From assembly GCF_040500475.1 (NCBI RefSeq), contig NZ_CP159360.1:1-45686 (forward strand): a DNA stretch of 45,686 nt, read 5' to 3'. Source of the stretch: Bacillus sp. Bos-x628 (GTDB lineage: Bacteria > Bacillota > Bacilli > Bacillales > Bacillaceae). The notes beneath the pieces were generated by a model. The model saw only the letters and a program-made list of their open reading frames with translations. It searched no databases and was not told the origin of the DNA. Positions 30,776-39,136 of this stretch are shown here, in pieces (position 1 is the first letter of the stretch; each line of letters starts with the position of its first letter). The position numbers and the translations under genes were made by a program.

Positions 30776-30805
30776 AATTTAATCTAAAAATATTCCTAAA
30801 ATCGT

Positions 30806-30834
30806 TTTACGAATCTAAAAATAAAGGATATAAT
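30806..30834 (+). promoter_or_regulatory. Promoter of the topoisomerase B gene (TTTACGAA, N17 class)
   Basis: TTTACG (30806-30811), 17-nt spacer, TATAAT (30829-30834). Third member of this promoter class. Confidence 0.7.
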
Positions 30835-30882
30835 GTTATAGAAAAATCCAATATATGGGAATGTTTTTAGGAGGATTTTAAC

Positions 30883-32799
30883 TTGACTGCTATTAATAAA
30901 GACAAGATTAAAAGATTAGATGATAGAGAGAAGTCTAGAAAGAAAATCGCAATTTGGTATGGCTCGGCAGATAATTATTATCATGGTTTAAAAGAAATCC
31001 TTGCTAATGGAACAGATGAGGTTATAAATAATTTTGGTGAAGGAACGGTTACTCTTGAATTATTCGATGATTTTCAAACTGTTCGAATTACAGATACTGG
31101 TCGAGGCATACCAATTGATGGTGAAACTGATGGTGTTAAGAATTATGAATTATTGTTTAGAACTCTGTTTGCTTCTACGAAATACGAGACAAGCGAGCAG
31201 ACAACAACGGGTACCAATGGTGTAGGAGCAACCGTCCTTAACTTTACTTCGTTGTTTTTTCATATCGAGTCTTATTATGATGGATATAAATATAGCTTAA
31301 AATTTGAAAATGGCGGAGAACTCACTCAAGACTTAACAAAAGAAAAAATAAACGAAGACAAACACGGAACAGCCATAACTTTTAAATTAGACCCTGACGT
31401 TTATCCAATAGTTACTTACGACAAAAATGTTGTCAGAGAAATTGTAAGGAGATTTGCTATCGGTTCGCCTAAAGTTAAGTTGGTATTCATTCATAATGAT
31501 GAAGAAGAAACTTTTCACTATGAAAGTGCGGAAGATTATTTTGGAGAACTGATTGGAAGCACCGCAACTTCGCCAGTTATTACCGCGCCGGCAGCTTTAT
31601 ATGAAGAAGATGAAGAACGAACTCAAATAAAGCTTACTTTTTCAACAACTACCGATCCAATTCAAGAAGCTTATTTGAATCTAACTTACCTTTCTGATGG
31701 GGGTTCATTTAACGACGGTGTTATTATAGGGATAAAAACCTTTTGTAATAAATATGCTAGAGAAAATAAATTATTCCCTAAAGGAATTAATTCATTTACA
31801 ACAGAAGATATTGAATCGAGTGTTAGCTTTGTTTTAGTGGCTTTATCTAATAAAGTTGAATTTAAAAACCAAACAAAACTTTCAACTGATAAGAAGCTTT
31901 ATCGAAAATTTGCCCAAAGACATGCTACTCAACTTCTCGAGGCTTTTCAAATAGAAAATGAAAAAGGTTTCAAAAAATTCATTAGTCACTTACTTGAAGT
32001 ACAGAAACACAATACCCAGTCTAAAAAAGCTAAACAACAGCTTAAAAAGAAACTAAGTGAAAAGGTAGATGGTATTGGAAATAAAGTTGCGAATCTGGTT
32101 GATTGTAAGAAGCACGGAAAAGATTCTGAAATCTTTATTGCTGAAGGCCAGTCTGCGTTGGGGTCGATTGTATTGTCTCGTGATGCCGTTTATCAAGCTG
32201 CTTATCCACTTCGAGGGAAAATCCTGAACTGTCTTAAAGCAGATTATACAACTATCTTTAAAAACCAAATCATCACTGATCTAATTAAGGTTCTCGGTTG
32301 TGGCATTCAAGCTGATAAAAAAAATAAGGATCTTGATACGTTCAATATTAATAATCTCCGTTACGGAAAGATTATTATTGCTACTGACCAGGATTCTGAT
32401 GGAGCCCAAATAGCATGCTTAATTATTACAATGATATATCGACTAATGCCAAAGCTAATTGAAGAAGGCTATGTTTATATAGCTCAAACACCACTTTATG
32501 AAATCAAAATGGACGATGATTCAATGACTTATTTCTATTCAGAAAGCGAAAAGGATCAAAATATTAACACTTTAAAGGGAGAATACACAATTTCTCGTTG
32601 TAAAGGTTTGGGGGAACTTGATGCAGTTACTATGGCTGAAACTGCAATGAATAAAGAAACGCGGAACCTTATAAAAGTAGCAGTTGAAGATACAAAAAAT
32701 ATGATTGAATCCTTAGAAACTTGGATGGGCAGTAATGTTGATAACAGAAAAGAATACATTTCAGAAAATCTTTATAAGTATGTTGAAGAAGCAATTTAA
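30883..32799 (+). CDS. Type II topoisomerase subunit B (GyrB/ParE type)
   Basis: 638 residues. A GHKL ATPase is seen (ANGTDEVINNFGEG, ITDTGRGIP, TNGVGATVLNF), then the transducer, then TOPRIM with IFIAEGQSALG, and IIIATDQDSDGAQIACLI (about 497-514) holding the DxDxD metal site, and YIAQTPLYEI. The C-terminus is complete (KGLGELDAVTMAETAMN...). TTG start, set by AGGAGG at 30869-30874. Phage topoisomerases ease replication fork movement or decatenate products. The A subunit follows but is shortened, so the state of the enzyme is in doubt. Confidence 0.9.
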   Translation: MTAINKDKIKRLDDREKSRKKIAIWYGSADNYYHGLKEILANGTDEVINNFGEGTVTLELFDDFQTVRITDTGRGIPIDGETDGVKNYELLFRTLFASTKYETSEQTTTGTNGVGATVLNFTSLFFHIESYYDGYKYSLKFENGGELTQDLTKEKINEDKHGTAITFKLDPDVYPIVTYDKNVVREIVRRFAIGSPKVKLVFIHNDEEETFHYESAEDYFGELIGSTATSPVITAPAALYEEDEERTQIKLTFSTTTDPIQEAYLNLTYLSDGGSFNDGVIIGIKTFCNKYARENKLFPKGINSFTTEDIESSVSFVLVALSNKVEFKNQTKLSTDKKLYRKFAQRHATQLLEAFQIENEKGFKKFISHLLEVQKHNTQSKKAKQQLKKKLSEKVDGIGNKVANLVDCKKHGKDSEIFIAEGQSALGSIVLSRDAVYQAAYPLRGKILNCLKADYTTIFKNQIITDLIKVLGCGIQADKKNKDLDTFNINNLRYGKIIIATDQDSDGAQIACLIITMIYRLMPKLIEEGYVYIAQTPLYEIKMDDDSMTYFYSESEKDQNINTLKGEYTISRCKGLGELDAVTMAETAMNKETRNLIKVAVEDTKNMIESLETWMGSNVDNRKEYISENLYKYVEEAI

Positions 32800-32808
32800 T
32801 AGAGTTAT

Positions 32809-32843
32809 AAAAAGATTGGTAATTTGATTGCCAATCTTTTTAT
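32809..32843 (+). terminator. Intrinsic terminator after topoisomerase B
   Basis: AAAAAGATTGG (32809-32819) and CCAATCTTTTT (32831-32841), 11-bp perfect stem. Confidence 0.85.
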
Positions 32844-32850
32844 ATTCTCA

Positions 32851-32878
32851 TTTACGTTTTAGAAAGAATAGATATAAA
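32851..32878 (+). promoter_or_regulatory. SPBRE-type promoter element
   Basis: TTTACG (32851-32856), N16 ending ATAGA, TATAAA (32873-32878). Drives the topoisomerase A gene. Confidence 0.78.
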
Positions 32879-32923
32879 AATTACGTATAAAGGATTTTCA
32901 ATAACCAGGAGGTAATTTTTAAC

Positions 32924-33796
32924 TTGACTACTACAAACAAAAAGTTAGAGAAAATTATTCCATCCTATATGATGGAATATTCCGCTTATATATTACTAGA
33001 CCGAGCCCTTCCTGATATTCGTGATGGTCTGAAACCTGTTCATCGAAGAATACTCTATTCTATGTACTTACAAAAAGCTTTTAAGTTTACGAAATCTGCA
33101 AATGTTGCTGGACAGGTTATGAAGTTACATCCTCATGGTAGTTCTTATGGAAGTATGGTTGGTATGGTTCAAAAAGATCGCCATACAAACCCCATGCTTG
33201 AAGGAAAAGGGAACTTTGGTCAATACACTTCAAGGGATTTAATGCCTGCGGCGGATCGCTATTCTGAAGTTAAACTTTCAGATATAGCAATTGATATGAT
33301 GCAGAACTTTGATAAGGATGTTGTTGATTTTATTGATAACTATGATGGAACAATAAAGATGCCTGAAGTACTTCCTGTTAAGTTTCCTTCAATACTTGCT
33401 TACTCAAATTCAGGAATTGGGGTAGGTTTTAGTTCGTCTATTCCATCATTTAACTTGAAAGAACTTAATGAAGCTATTGTTAAGTATATTGAGACAGGAG
33501 AGAAAACAATCTTAGTTCCAGACTTTGCAACTGGAGGTTTTATTGTTAAAGAAGATAATGTATTTTACCAATTGAATGAGGAAGGCCGAGGAACAGTTAA
33601 GATCCGAGGAAAAGCCAAAATTGCAAAAAATGAGATACACATTACTGAAATTCCTTACTCTACAACTCGAGAAGCAATTATTGAAAAAATTGTAGAATTA
33701 AATAAAATTGGTAAATTAAAAGAAGTAACTGATGTCAAAGATCTAAATCGGAGGGAGATAGGATGTTTGAAGACTTTATTATTACTAATCACGTAA
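32924..33796 (+). pseudogene. Type II topoisomerase subunit A (GyrA/ParC type), 3'-truncated
   Basis: 290 residues, where family members have about 440 (T4-type) to 800. The DNA-cleavage winged helix is complete, including RALPDIRDGLKPVHRRILYSM, HPHGSSYGSMV and the catalytic tyrosine in AADRYSEV (Tyr113). Homology runs into the tower as far as KLKEVTDVKDLN (about residue 281). At that point the frame runs into the ribosome site and start of the next gene (33748-33765) and stops soon after. The rest of the tower, the coiled coil and the C-terminal gate are absent from the window. It is either a deletion remnant, a split gene with its partner elsewhere, or a short functional form; I favour truncation. 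TTG start with AGGAGG upstream. Confidence 0.75.
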
Positions 33797-34062
33797 TACA
33801 ACGATATGAACAGAGAGTAGGCGAATGCCGTATGAATATTAAAGATAGGATTAAGCGTGATGTAAGAAATTTAAATATAAAGCAGATAGTGAATAACGGT
33901 AATGTGAGGCATATCTTTACTAGAAATAGTAAGGAATTCATCTTTGTAAAAGAAAGAAATCGCTGGATACTTACAACTGTCATTAAACGATCTCGTAATA
34001 ATAACTATGAAGCTATAGAAAAAAGAAAAATGATATCAAAAAGAATGGCCGCATTTGTATAG
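33763..34062 (+). CDS. Small basic protein of unknown function
   Basis: 99 residues. Features: TNHVIQRYEQRVGE, IKDRIKRDVRNL, GNVRHIFTRNSKEFIFVKERNRWILTTVIKRS, then a basic helix. An N-terminal His/Arg helix followed by strands ending in 'W-I-L-T-T-V-I-K-R' recalls DUF4258/RelE-like small folds of phages and plasmids, but I do not claim a toxin. ATCGGAGGGAGATAGG precedes the ATG and sits inside the end of the truncated topoisomerase frame, so this gene was joined there by the same event that removed the topoisomerase 3' half. Confidence 0.6.
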   Translation: MFEDFIITNHVIQRYEQRVGECRMNIKDRIKRDVRNLNIKQIVNNGNVRHIFTRNSKEFIFVKERNRWILTTVIKRSRNNNYEAIEKRKMISKRMAAFV

Positions 34063-34091
34063 AGCTAGATTTAAATATCTAGCTATTTTTT
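34063..34091 (+). terminator. Intrinsic terminator
   Basis: AGCTAGAT (34063-34070) and ATCTAGCT (34077-34084), perfect 8-bp stem, then ATTTTTT. Confidence 0.85.
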
Positions 34092-34111
34092 GTAATATTC
34101 TGTATTTAGTG

Positions 34112-34140
34112 TGTACGACTCAAATAAGAAGTGATAATAT
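34112..34140 (+). promoter_or_regulatory. Weak N17 promoter-like site for the ligase gene
   Basis: TGTACG (34112-34117), 17-nt spacer, TAATAT (34135-34140). Resembles the N17 class in spacing only. Confidence 0.4.
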
Positions 34141-34191
34141 TATTTCGTTAATCGAAATAAATAGAAGGAAACCGGAGGCTCAACTACTATT

Positions 34192-35469
34192 ATGAAGAAA
34201 TACGTTGAAATTTTTAAGGAGATTAAAAATGAATCAAGCAGAAAAGGAAAAGAAGAATTACTAAGAAAATATGAAAATGTTGAGGGTTTAAAGGAGATTT
34301 TTAAGTTTGTTTACGACCCACTTGTAAAAACAGGTTTAGCAAAAAAGAAAATCGAAAAAGAAGTTTCCTTATCTACTTATACTCAACTTGAAACCATCTT
34401 TGATGCTATGGATTACACAATTCTTTACAATACTGGATCTGATCAAATAATCCAGTCAATTCAGATCTTTTTAAAACAACTTAAAACAGAAGAAGAACGA
34501 GAACTGGCTAAGTCTATATTAACAAAAGATTTGCCGATTGGAATCTCTTCAACTACTTTAAATAGAGTCTACGGTAAAGGGTTTATCAATAAACATAAGG
34601 TTATGAAAGGACAAAAGTATAATCCTAAAAAACACCTTACAAAAGGAGAAGAGTTCATTGTCTCTCTTAAAGTTGATGGCTTCAGATCAACGACGAAGAA
34701 TTTGGAAGAAGGTAGTGAATTCATTACAACTACTGGGGCCAAATATGAAGGATTAGTTGAACTCGAAGAGTTAATGAAAAAACTTCCAACGGGGTTTGTT
34801 TATGAGGGAGAGCTCGTAAACGTAAATAGAGACAATCTTTCTTCATCAGATTTATTCCGAGAAACTCAAAGTCGTTTGAAGAAACATGGAATTAAAAAAG
34901 ACATTAGATTATTGCTTTTCGACATGATTCCAATTGATGATTATGAAAAAGGTATTTTTGATGTTCCTTACAAAACTAGGCGCGCTTTTTTAGAAGAAAC
35001 AATCAAAAATTCTCTGCCAACAGATTCACTAATATCGGCTATTCCTAAATTTTATGTTGGAAATAAAAAGGATGTTATTGATGACTTGTTTCTTGAAGCA
35101 ATTGGGCGTGGAGAAGAAGGATTAATGATACATTTATCTGATGGAATATTTGAATTGAAGAAGTCTCCGAACCTTCTAAAAGTAAAACCAGAAGAAGAAG
35201 CAGATTTACGTTGTCTTGATGTTGTAGAGGATATACGAGGTGGTAAATGTGGTTCAATTATTGTTGACTATAAAGGACATCGAGTAGCTGTTGCCGGCTT
35301 AAAAGAAAAATGGAAAATTGATTTTTGGAAAGATCCATCTTTGGTAATTGGAAAGATTGTTGAGATTAAATACTTTCAAGAAAGCAAAAATGAACATGGA
35401 AGTTTATCTTTACGTCATCCTTCATTAAATAGAATTCGTAATGATAAAGATGAAGTGTCTTATTCATAA
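34192..35469 (+). CDS. ATP-dependent DNA ligase
   Basis: 425 residues. The nucleotidyltransferase motif is FIVSLKVDGFRST (adenylated Lys in KxDG, about residue 162), followed by FVYEGELVN (motif III), RLLLFDMIP (IIIa), GEEGLMIH (IV) and LLKVKP (V). The C-terminal OB fold is present (DLRCLDVVEDIRGGKCGSIIVDYKGHRVAVAGL...). The N-terminal 130 residues are a helical extension not found in the shorter SPbeta ligase YoqV as I remember it. It seals nicks after primer removal. The leader has CCGGAGGCTCAACTACTATT. No terminator follows, so transcription may continue into the imported block. Confidence 0.9.
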   Translation: MKKYVEIFKEIKNESSRKGKEELLRKYENVEGLKEIFKFVYDPLVKTGLAKKKIEKEVSLSTYTQLETIFDAMDYTILYNTGSDQIIQSIQIFLKQLKTEEERELAKSILTKDLPIGISSTTLNRVYGKGFINKHKVMKGQKYNPKKHLTKGEEFIVSLKVDGFRSTTKNLEEGSEFITTTGAKYEGLVELEELMKKLPTGFVYEGELVNVNRDNLSSSDLFRETQSRLKKHGIKKDIRLLLFDMIPIDDYEKGIFDVPYKTRRAFLEETIKNSLPTDSLISAIPKFYVGNKKDVIDDLFLEAIGRGEEGLMIHLSDGIFELKKSPNLLKVKPEEEADLRCLDVVEDIRGGKCGSIIVDYKGHRVAVAGLKEKWKIDFWKDPSLVIGKIVEIKYFQESKNEHGSLSLRHPSLNRIRNDKDEVSYS

Positions 35470-35545
35470 TTTTCAGCGAGTGTAAGAGAAGCTAACAAAC
35501 TATATAATTTACAAGCAAAAAGGGAAGGATGGAGGCGGTTAAATC

Positions 35546-35683
35546 GTGGAAAGAACGTTTGACGTTAAGAAACTCGAAGAATTACAACGGGCAATGGTGG
35601 CTACATTGCAGTGGCTTGGTATAAGGAAAGATGTCGTGTCGGAAATGCCGTTTTTATGGATGACGAAAAAACAGTGTCACTGA
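35546..35683 (+). CDS. Small phage protein (45 aa) of unknown function
   Basis: GTG start with ATGGAGGCGG (35529-35538) well placed. The product begins VERTFDVKKLEELQRAMVAT and then reads LQWLGIRKDVVSEMPFLWMT. It marks the start of a block with CG-rich codons (ACG, GCG, CGG) unlike the ligase gene before it. It overlaps the next small frame. No family recognised. Confidence 0.45.
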   Translation: MERTFDVKKLEELQRAMVATLQWLGIRKDVVSEMPFLWMTKKQCH

Positions 35684-35751
35684 CGATTGAGCACGCCGAA
35701 ATTGCGATTAAAACATACGAAAAGGAGATGGAGCGTAATGACGAAATATAA
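35656..35751 (+). CDS. Small phage protein (31 aa) of unknown function
   Basis: ATG at 35656 encodes MDDEKTVSLTIEHAEIAIKT and then YEKEMERNDEI. Both ends overlap neighbouring frames (28 bases before, 14 after), the packing usual in phage operons. No clear ribosome site, so it may be expressed by coupling, or the two small frames may be one gene with a frameshift. Confidence 0.35.
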   Translation: MDDEKTVSLTIEHAEIAIKTYEKEMERNDEI

Positions 35752-36415
35752 GACGGAGAAACGTAAGGCGCGTGTAGGCGAGCGCATTTTAATTACGGAT
35801 GCTGAATACGCGATGGAATCATATAAAAACGGTGATGTATTTATCGTAAATAGCGTCGACATTAACGGTGTAAAGGTAGATACAGAGCCGATAATTTGGC
35901 ACCACGAATACGAAGTCATTGTTGGAGAACACACGCCAGCACCGAGCCTATACGAAATGAGCTATGACGAATTAATTGCGTTGGGTAAAGACGTAATGAA
36001 GACGCTAAGAACACTTTCATATAAGAATGGATACGATCAAGGACGTTTTGATGCGGAGATTGAGGCGTTACATGGTACGTATGAAAAATCCGATCAACAG
36101 AAACGGGATGAAATCGTTGCAAAGGCGAAGGAAGACGTCGAAACGCTGAAAATGCGTAATCGATTATCTAAAGCGTTTAATATCGGAATCAGAGTGAATG
36201 CGGAAAACGGATCGGTTGAAGCCACAGCGAAAATACCGAATAGTCGCAAAGCGTCTTACGGAATCGCCAAATGTTCACCTAACGATTGCTTCAACGCACA
36301 CATCGGCAAGGCTATTGCGCTAAGACGTGCGTTAGGTCTAGAAGTACCAGCGGCGTATCTAAACGTGCCACAACCGACGGAAGGAGGTGGTATAGATGGG
36401 GAAAGCCGGCCGTAA
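35738..36415 (+). CDS. Phage protein of unknown function
   Basis: 225 residues from the ATG at 35738, placed by AAAGGAG at 35719-35725; the frame is open from 35687. The first 65 residues look like a small beta barrel (RVGERILITDAEYAMESYKNGDVFIVNSVDINGVKV). The C-terminal stretch KASYGIAKCSPNDCFNAHIGKAIALRRALGLEVPAAYL is a motif I know from many Bacillus phage proteins of unknown role, in which Cys-Ser-Pro and the IGKAIAL helix are kept. Middle is helical. Overlaps the methyltransferase start by 20 bases. Confidence 0.6.
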   Translation: MTKYKTEKRKARVGERILITDAEYAMESYKNGDVFIVNSVDINGVKVDTEPIIWHHEYEVIVGEHTPAPSLYEMSYDELIALGKDVMKTLRTLSYKNGYDQGRFDAEIEALHGTYEKSDQQKRDEIVAKAKEDVETLKMRNRLSKAFNIGIRVNAENGSVEATAKIPNSRKASYGIAKCSPNDCFNAHIGKAIALRRALGLEVPAAYLNVPQPTEGGGIDGESRP

Positions 36416-37619
36416 ACGATGGGATGGGAACGTCAAATCAATGGAAATACTTGCGAAGCCTATCGATGATATAACGACTGAAGAAGTAGACTTTTTGCGT
36501 AATAATTATACATCGTCCGGCGGCTTAATACCGAACGCATATAGCAGAGGCGCCATCTTTACGCCACCCAACGTTTCTAAGTTCATGTGGGACGTATTAG
36601 CGTCGAAGCTGCCTAAAAATCCGAGAGTTCTTGAACCATCCGCAGGTGCCGGTGTGTTTTTAGAACACGCACCTAAAAGCGCGTCTATTACCGCCTTAGA
36701 ACTCGATAAAACTAGTGCAAAAGTAATCTCCATCCTATATCCGGCGGCGGAAGTAATCGAAGGCGATGCACTGATTCATGATCGCCGTGCCTATTACGAT
36801 TTAGTTATCGGAAACCCACCTTATGGCGTTTCAGTCGAATTTGAAGCGCCTAAAGACGAAGTGTGGTCGTCCGTATCTAAAACTAAGAATAAATATCGTG
36901 GGAAGTCGGAGGTTGCGTTTATAGAACTCGCAATCAAATCGGTAAAGCCTGGAGGTTATATTGCGTTTATTCTTCCTTTAGGTATCTCGTACACTACTTA
37001 CGCAAAAAAACTTCGGAAACTTATGCACGAAACCTGCTGGCAGATTGCTACGATCATGCTTCCGTCAGAAACTTTTCAACACGTAGGTACGAAAGTCGCG
37101 ACACAAATTATAATAATTCGGAAGGCGCCACCTGGGACTAAGTTGATATCGCCAGTCACGACGAAATGGGGTTCGAATTTTAGAAAAGGCGGTTTCAAAG
37201 ATATATCGGACTTTGACGCTAAATTTCTAGAAGGGCAAACACCTGCATATTTCTCATCTGTTAAAGACATCGGTTGGAATCATAAAGGAGAAGTGACGGA
37301 TTCAAATCAGCTAGACGAACTACTGGATGACTTCACCGACGGTAATTTGATGCGAGAAAACTTATACCCGCATATACCGAGTTGGTACGGCATTGAAAAA
37401 AGTAATGATGCGTTTTTCTTTTCGCATGGCAACGATACATGTGACGGGTTAATGGACGCCAAGAGAACGTTTTCAGACGGACCATTACGCTGGAACGAAT
37501 TAACGTTAGGTGCAGGGGAAGAAGTGTTGTGGAACGGCGAGCCTGTGTCAACGTTCGACTTTGACTGGCAGGAGTGCATTGTAGACCGATACTATGCAAC
37601 GAAAAAGGAGGCGGTTTGA
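36396..37619 (+). CDS. Adenine-specific DNA methyltransferase (orphan)
   Basis: 407 residues. The SAM-binding loop is VLEPSAGAGVFLE (78-90), the acidic ELD strand end follows (102-104), and the catalytic motif is NPPYG (140-144), i.e. an N6-adenine methyltransferase of the gamma-like order, motif I then IV. The C-terminal third (about 240-407) would be target recognition. No restriction gene is nearby, so it probably protects phage DNA or marks it for regulation. AGGAGG lies about eight bases before the ATG. The CG-rich codon use matches the gene before it and differs from the SPbeta-like genes, indicating separate origin. AAAAAGGAGG at its 3' end may serve a tiny frame at 37619-37657, which I leave uncalled. 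Confidence 0.88.
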   Translation: MGKAGRKRWDGNVKSMEILAKPIDDITTEEVDFLRNNYTSSGGLIPNAYSRGAIFTPPNVSKFMWDVLASKLPKNPRVLEPSAGAGVFLEHAPKSASITALELDKTSAKVISILYPAAEVIEGDALIHDRRAYYDLVIGNPPYGVSVEFEAPKDEVWSSVSKTKNKYRGKSEVAFIELAIKSVKPGGYIAFILPLGISYTTYAKKLRKLMHETCWQIATIMLPSETFQHVGTKVATQIIIIRKAPPGTKLISPVTTKWGSNFRKGGFKDISDFDAKFLEGQTPAYFSSVKDIGWNHKGEVTDSNQLDELLDDFTDGNLMRENLYPHIPSWYGIEKSNDAFFFSHGNDTCDGLMDAKRTFSDGPLRWNELTLGAGEEVLWNGEPVSTFDFDWQECIVDRYYATKKEAV

Positions 37620-37686
37620 TGGGTGGGCAACCTGATCAGGAAATGGGCGGAGTATAAAACAGACTAGCGGTTTAGGAGGAATGAAC

Positions 37687-37890
37687 GTGAAAATAGGCAG
37701 CGAGTATTCATGTGAAAGCAAGCCCTGCGTTATATGCAATAGAAAAACTGCTAAATATAAAATCTATGAACAATCAAACATGCAATTAAGAATACCTCTT
37801 TGCGACACAGATGAAAGAACATGCTTTGACAAAGTGGACGTTAAAGATACAACTTCATTTTTCTTAAAAGTTATCAAAAAGGATATTTAG
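37687..37890 (+). CDS. Small cysteine-rich protein
   Basis: 67 residues from the GTG at 37687. An ATG lies two codons earlier (37681), but TAGGAGGA at 37672-37679 is too close to it and fits the GTG. CESKPCVIC followed by LCDTDERTC gives five cysteines, suggesting a small metal-binding module in the first 50 residues. Codon use is more AT-rich than the methyltransferase. No family recognised; possibly a small zinc-binding phage protein. Confidence 0.55.
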   Translation: MKIGSEYSCESKPCVICNRKTAKYKIYEQSNMQLRIPLCDTDERTCFDKVDVKDTTSFFLKVIKKDI

Positions 37891-37901
37891 GAGGGCGCGA
37901 A

Positions 37902-38609
37902 ATGAACATTGAAAAAATGTTTGAAGTGCAAAAAGTGCTTGATGAACGAATCATCCGAGAAAAAGAGCTGGAAGGTCAAGACCTTCTGCCTAACACATAT
38001 GTTGCTCTAATTACTGAACTAGGCGAATTTGCGAATGAAGGACGCTGGTTCAAGCATTGGAGTAATAAGAAAGAACCCAAAAGAAAAGTATTCACCACTG
38101 CAGGCGCAACACCAGAAAATGCTACTCACTTTAGATGCGAAAGTGATGATTGCGGTGAATTTCCGACAAGAGAAGACTTTGAAAATTTGTTTGAACCTGA
38201 TTATGACGAGTGCCCTATTTGCAAAGCTGGAAGCGTGACTGCATACCGTGAAGTTGATCCGTTGCTTGAAGAATATGTGGACTGCATTCACTTCTTCTTA
38301 TCAATTGCGATTAAAAAGGGCTGGCAAAAAGATATGCACATTCTGCACATTCCAGAAGAATCATTATTTAATTTCACAAAGGAAAATTTTGAAGGCGATC
38401 TTTCAAGAGTGTACTTAGAAATGCAATGGCACTTATTAAATTCGAGATTGTTCAAAAAGGAAGACGTGAAAAATTTGCACTTCCAATCAGCTTGGGGGTT
38501 GTTCTTGGCAATTGGAATCGTTGGCTTCGGCTTCACACCTGAACAAATAGAAAAAGCATACATGGACAAGAACGCCATAAATCACGGGCGACAGCAGGTG
38601 GGATACTGA
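37902..38609 (+). CDS. Dimeric dUTPase-type pyrophosphohydrolase with Cys4 insertion
   Basis: 235 residues. The dimeric (all-alpha) dUTPase motifs are ITELGEFANEGRWFKHWS (Glu39, Glu42, Asn45, Glu46) and LLEEYVDCIHFFLSIAI (Glu, Asp127), with the tail AYMDKNAINHGRQQ. Between the second and third helices lies an insertion of about 60 residues (58-117) with Cys79, Cys84, Cys104 and Cys107, probably a zinc ribbon. It would hydrolyse dUTP to dUMP, a second enzyme of the type next to 23248-23616. Strong ribosome site (AGGAGGG). It overlaps the YopX-like gene by one base. Confidence 0.8.
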   Translation: MNIEKMFEVQKVLDERIIREKELEGQDLLPNTYVALITELGEFANEGRWFKHWSNKKEPKRKVFTTAGATPENATHFRCESDDCGEFPTREDFENLFEPDYDECPICKAGSVTAYREVDPLLEEYVDCIHFFLSIAIKKGWQKDMHILHIPEESLFNFTKENFEGDLSRVYLEMQWHLLNSRLFKKEDVKNLHFQSAWGLFLAIGIVGFGFTPEQIEKAYMDKNAINHGRQQVGY

Positions 38610-39064
38610 TGCGAGAGATTAAATTCCGTGTTTGGGATGAGAATGCTCAAGAAATGGTCTATGAAGTAGGTCTGACACCAGAGGGAATTCCTTATTCTAT
38701 ACCAGATCATGCCGAGGCTAGTGATCAATTTGATTATTATCCCAGCTGTCACAAAATGCAGTTTACCGGATTGAGAGATAAGAATGGCGTTGAGATTTAT
38801 GAGGGAGATATTTGGGCTTCGAGGGATAACAAGATAAAGGTTGAATTTGATCAAAAGCGAGCAGGCTTCTTTCCATTTGCTGATAGCGATGGATGCGGCC
38901 GTTGCAATGATGAAACGTACATGCCTAATGATGGTGAAGTCATCGGAAACATCTATCAAAATCCTGAACTGTATCTATTGAAGGGCCCCACAATGAAGCT
39001 CAATATTGAATTTGAGATTCCCGAGGGTAAATTTGCGTTTAAATGCGCAAAGGAGTTGAAATAG
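38609..39064 (+). CDS. YopX-family phage protein
   Basis: 151 residues. The start MREIKFRVWDENAQEMVYEVG and the stretch MQFTGLRDKNGVEIYEGDIWASRDNKIKVEFDQKRAGFFPF, with GEVIGNIYQNPELY at about 130, are the complete YopX domain pattern. YopX proteins are common in Firmicute phages, form a small beta-barrel multimer, and have no known role. The family is named after an SPbeta gene. An additional tail (LLKGPTMKLNIEFEIPEGKFAFKCAKELK) follows. Start overlaps the dUTPase stop. Confidence 0.85.
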   Translation: MREIKFRVWDENAQEMVYEVGLTPEGIPYSIPDHAEASDQFDYYPSCHKMQFTGLRDKNGVEIYEGDIWASRDNKIKVEFDQKRAGFFPFADSDGCGRCNDETYMPNDGEVIGNIYQNPELYLLKGPTMKLNIEFEIPEGKFAFKCAKELK

Positions 39065-39136
39065 ATGTTGGAAGATTATTAATTAAGATAAGTTTCACTA
39101 AAGATTTAACTTATAAAATCTAATAGGATGATTAAG

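Noticed and set aside
33745..34191. Group I intron with a small homing nuclease in the topoisomerase A gene
   Set aside because: No downstream exon with the missing topoisomerase half is found, and a terminator followed by the ligase gene comes next.
37619..37657. 12-codon frame after the methyltransferase
   Set aside because: It has a ribosome site, but so does an overlapping 14-codon frame from 37623; neither can be preferred and both may be remnants.
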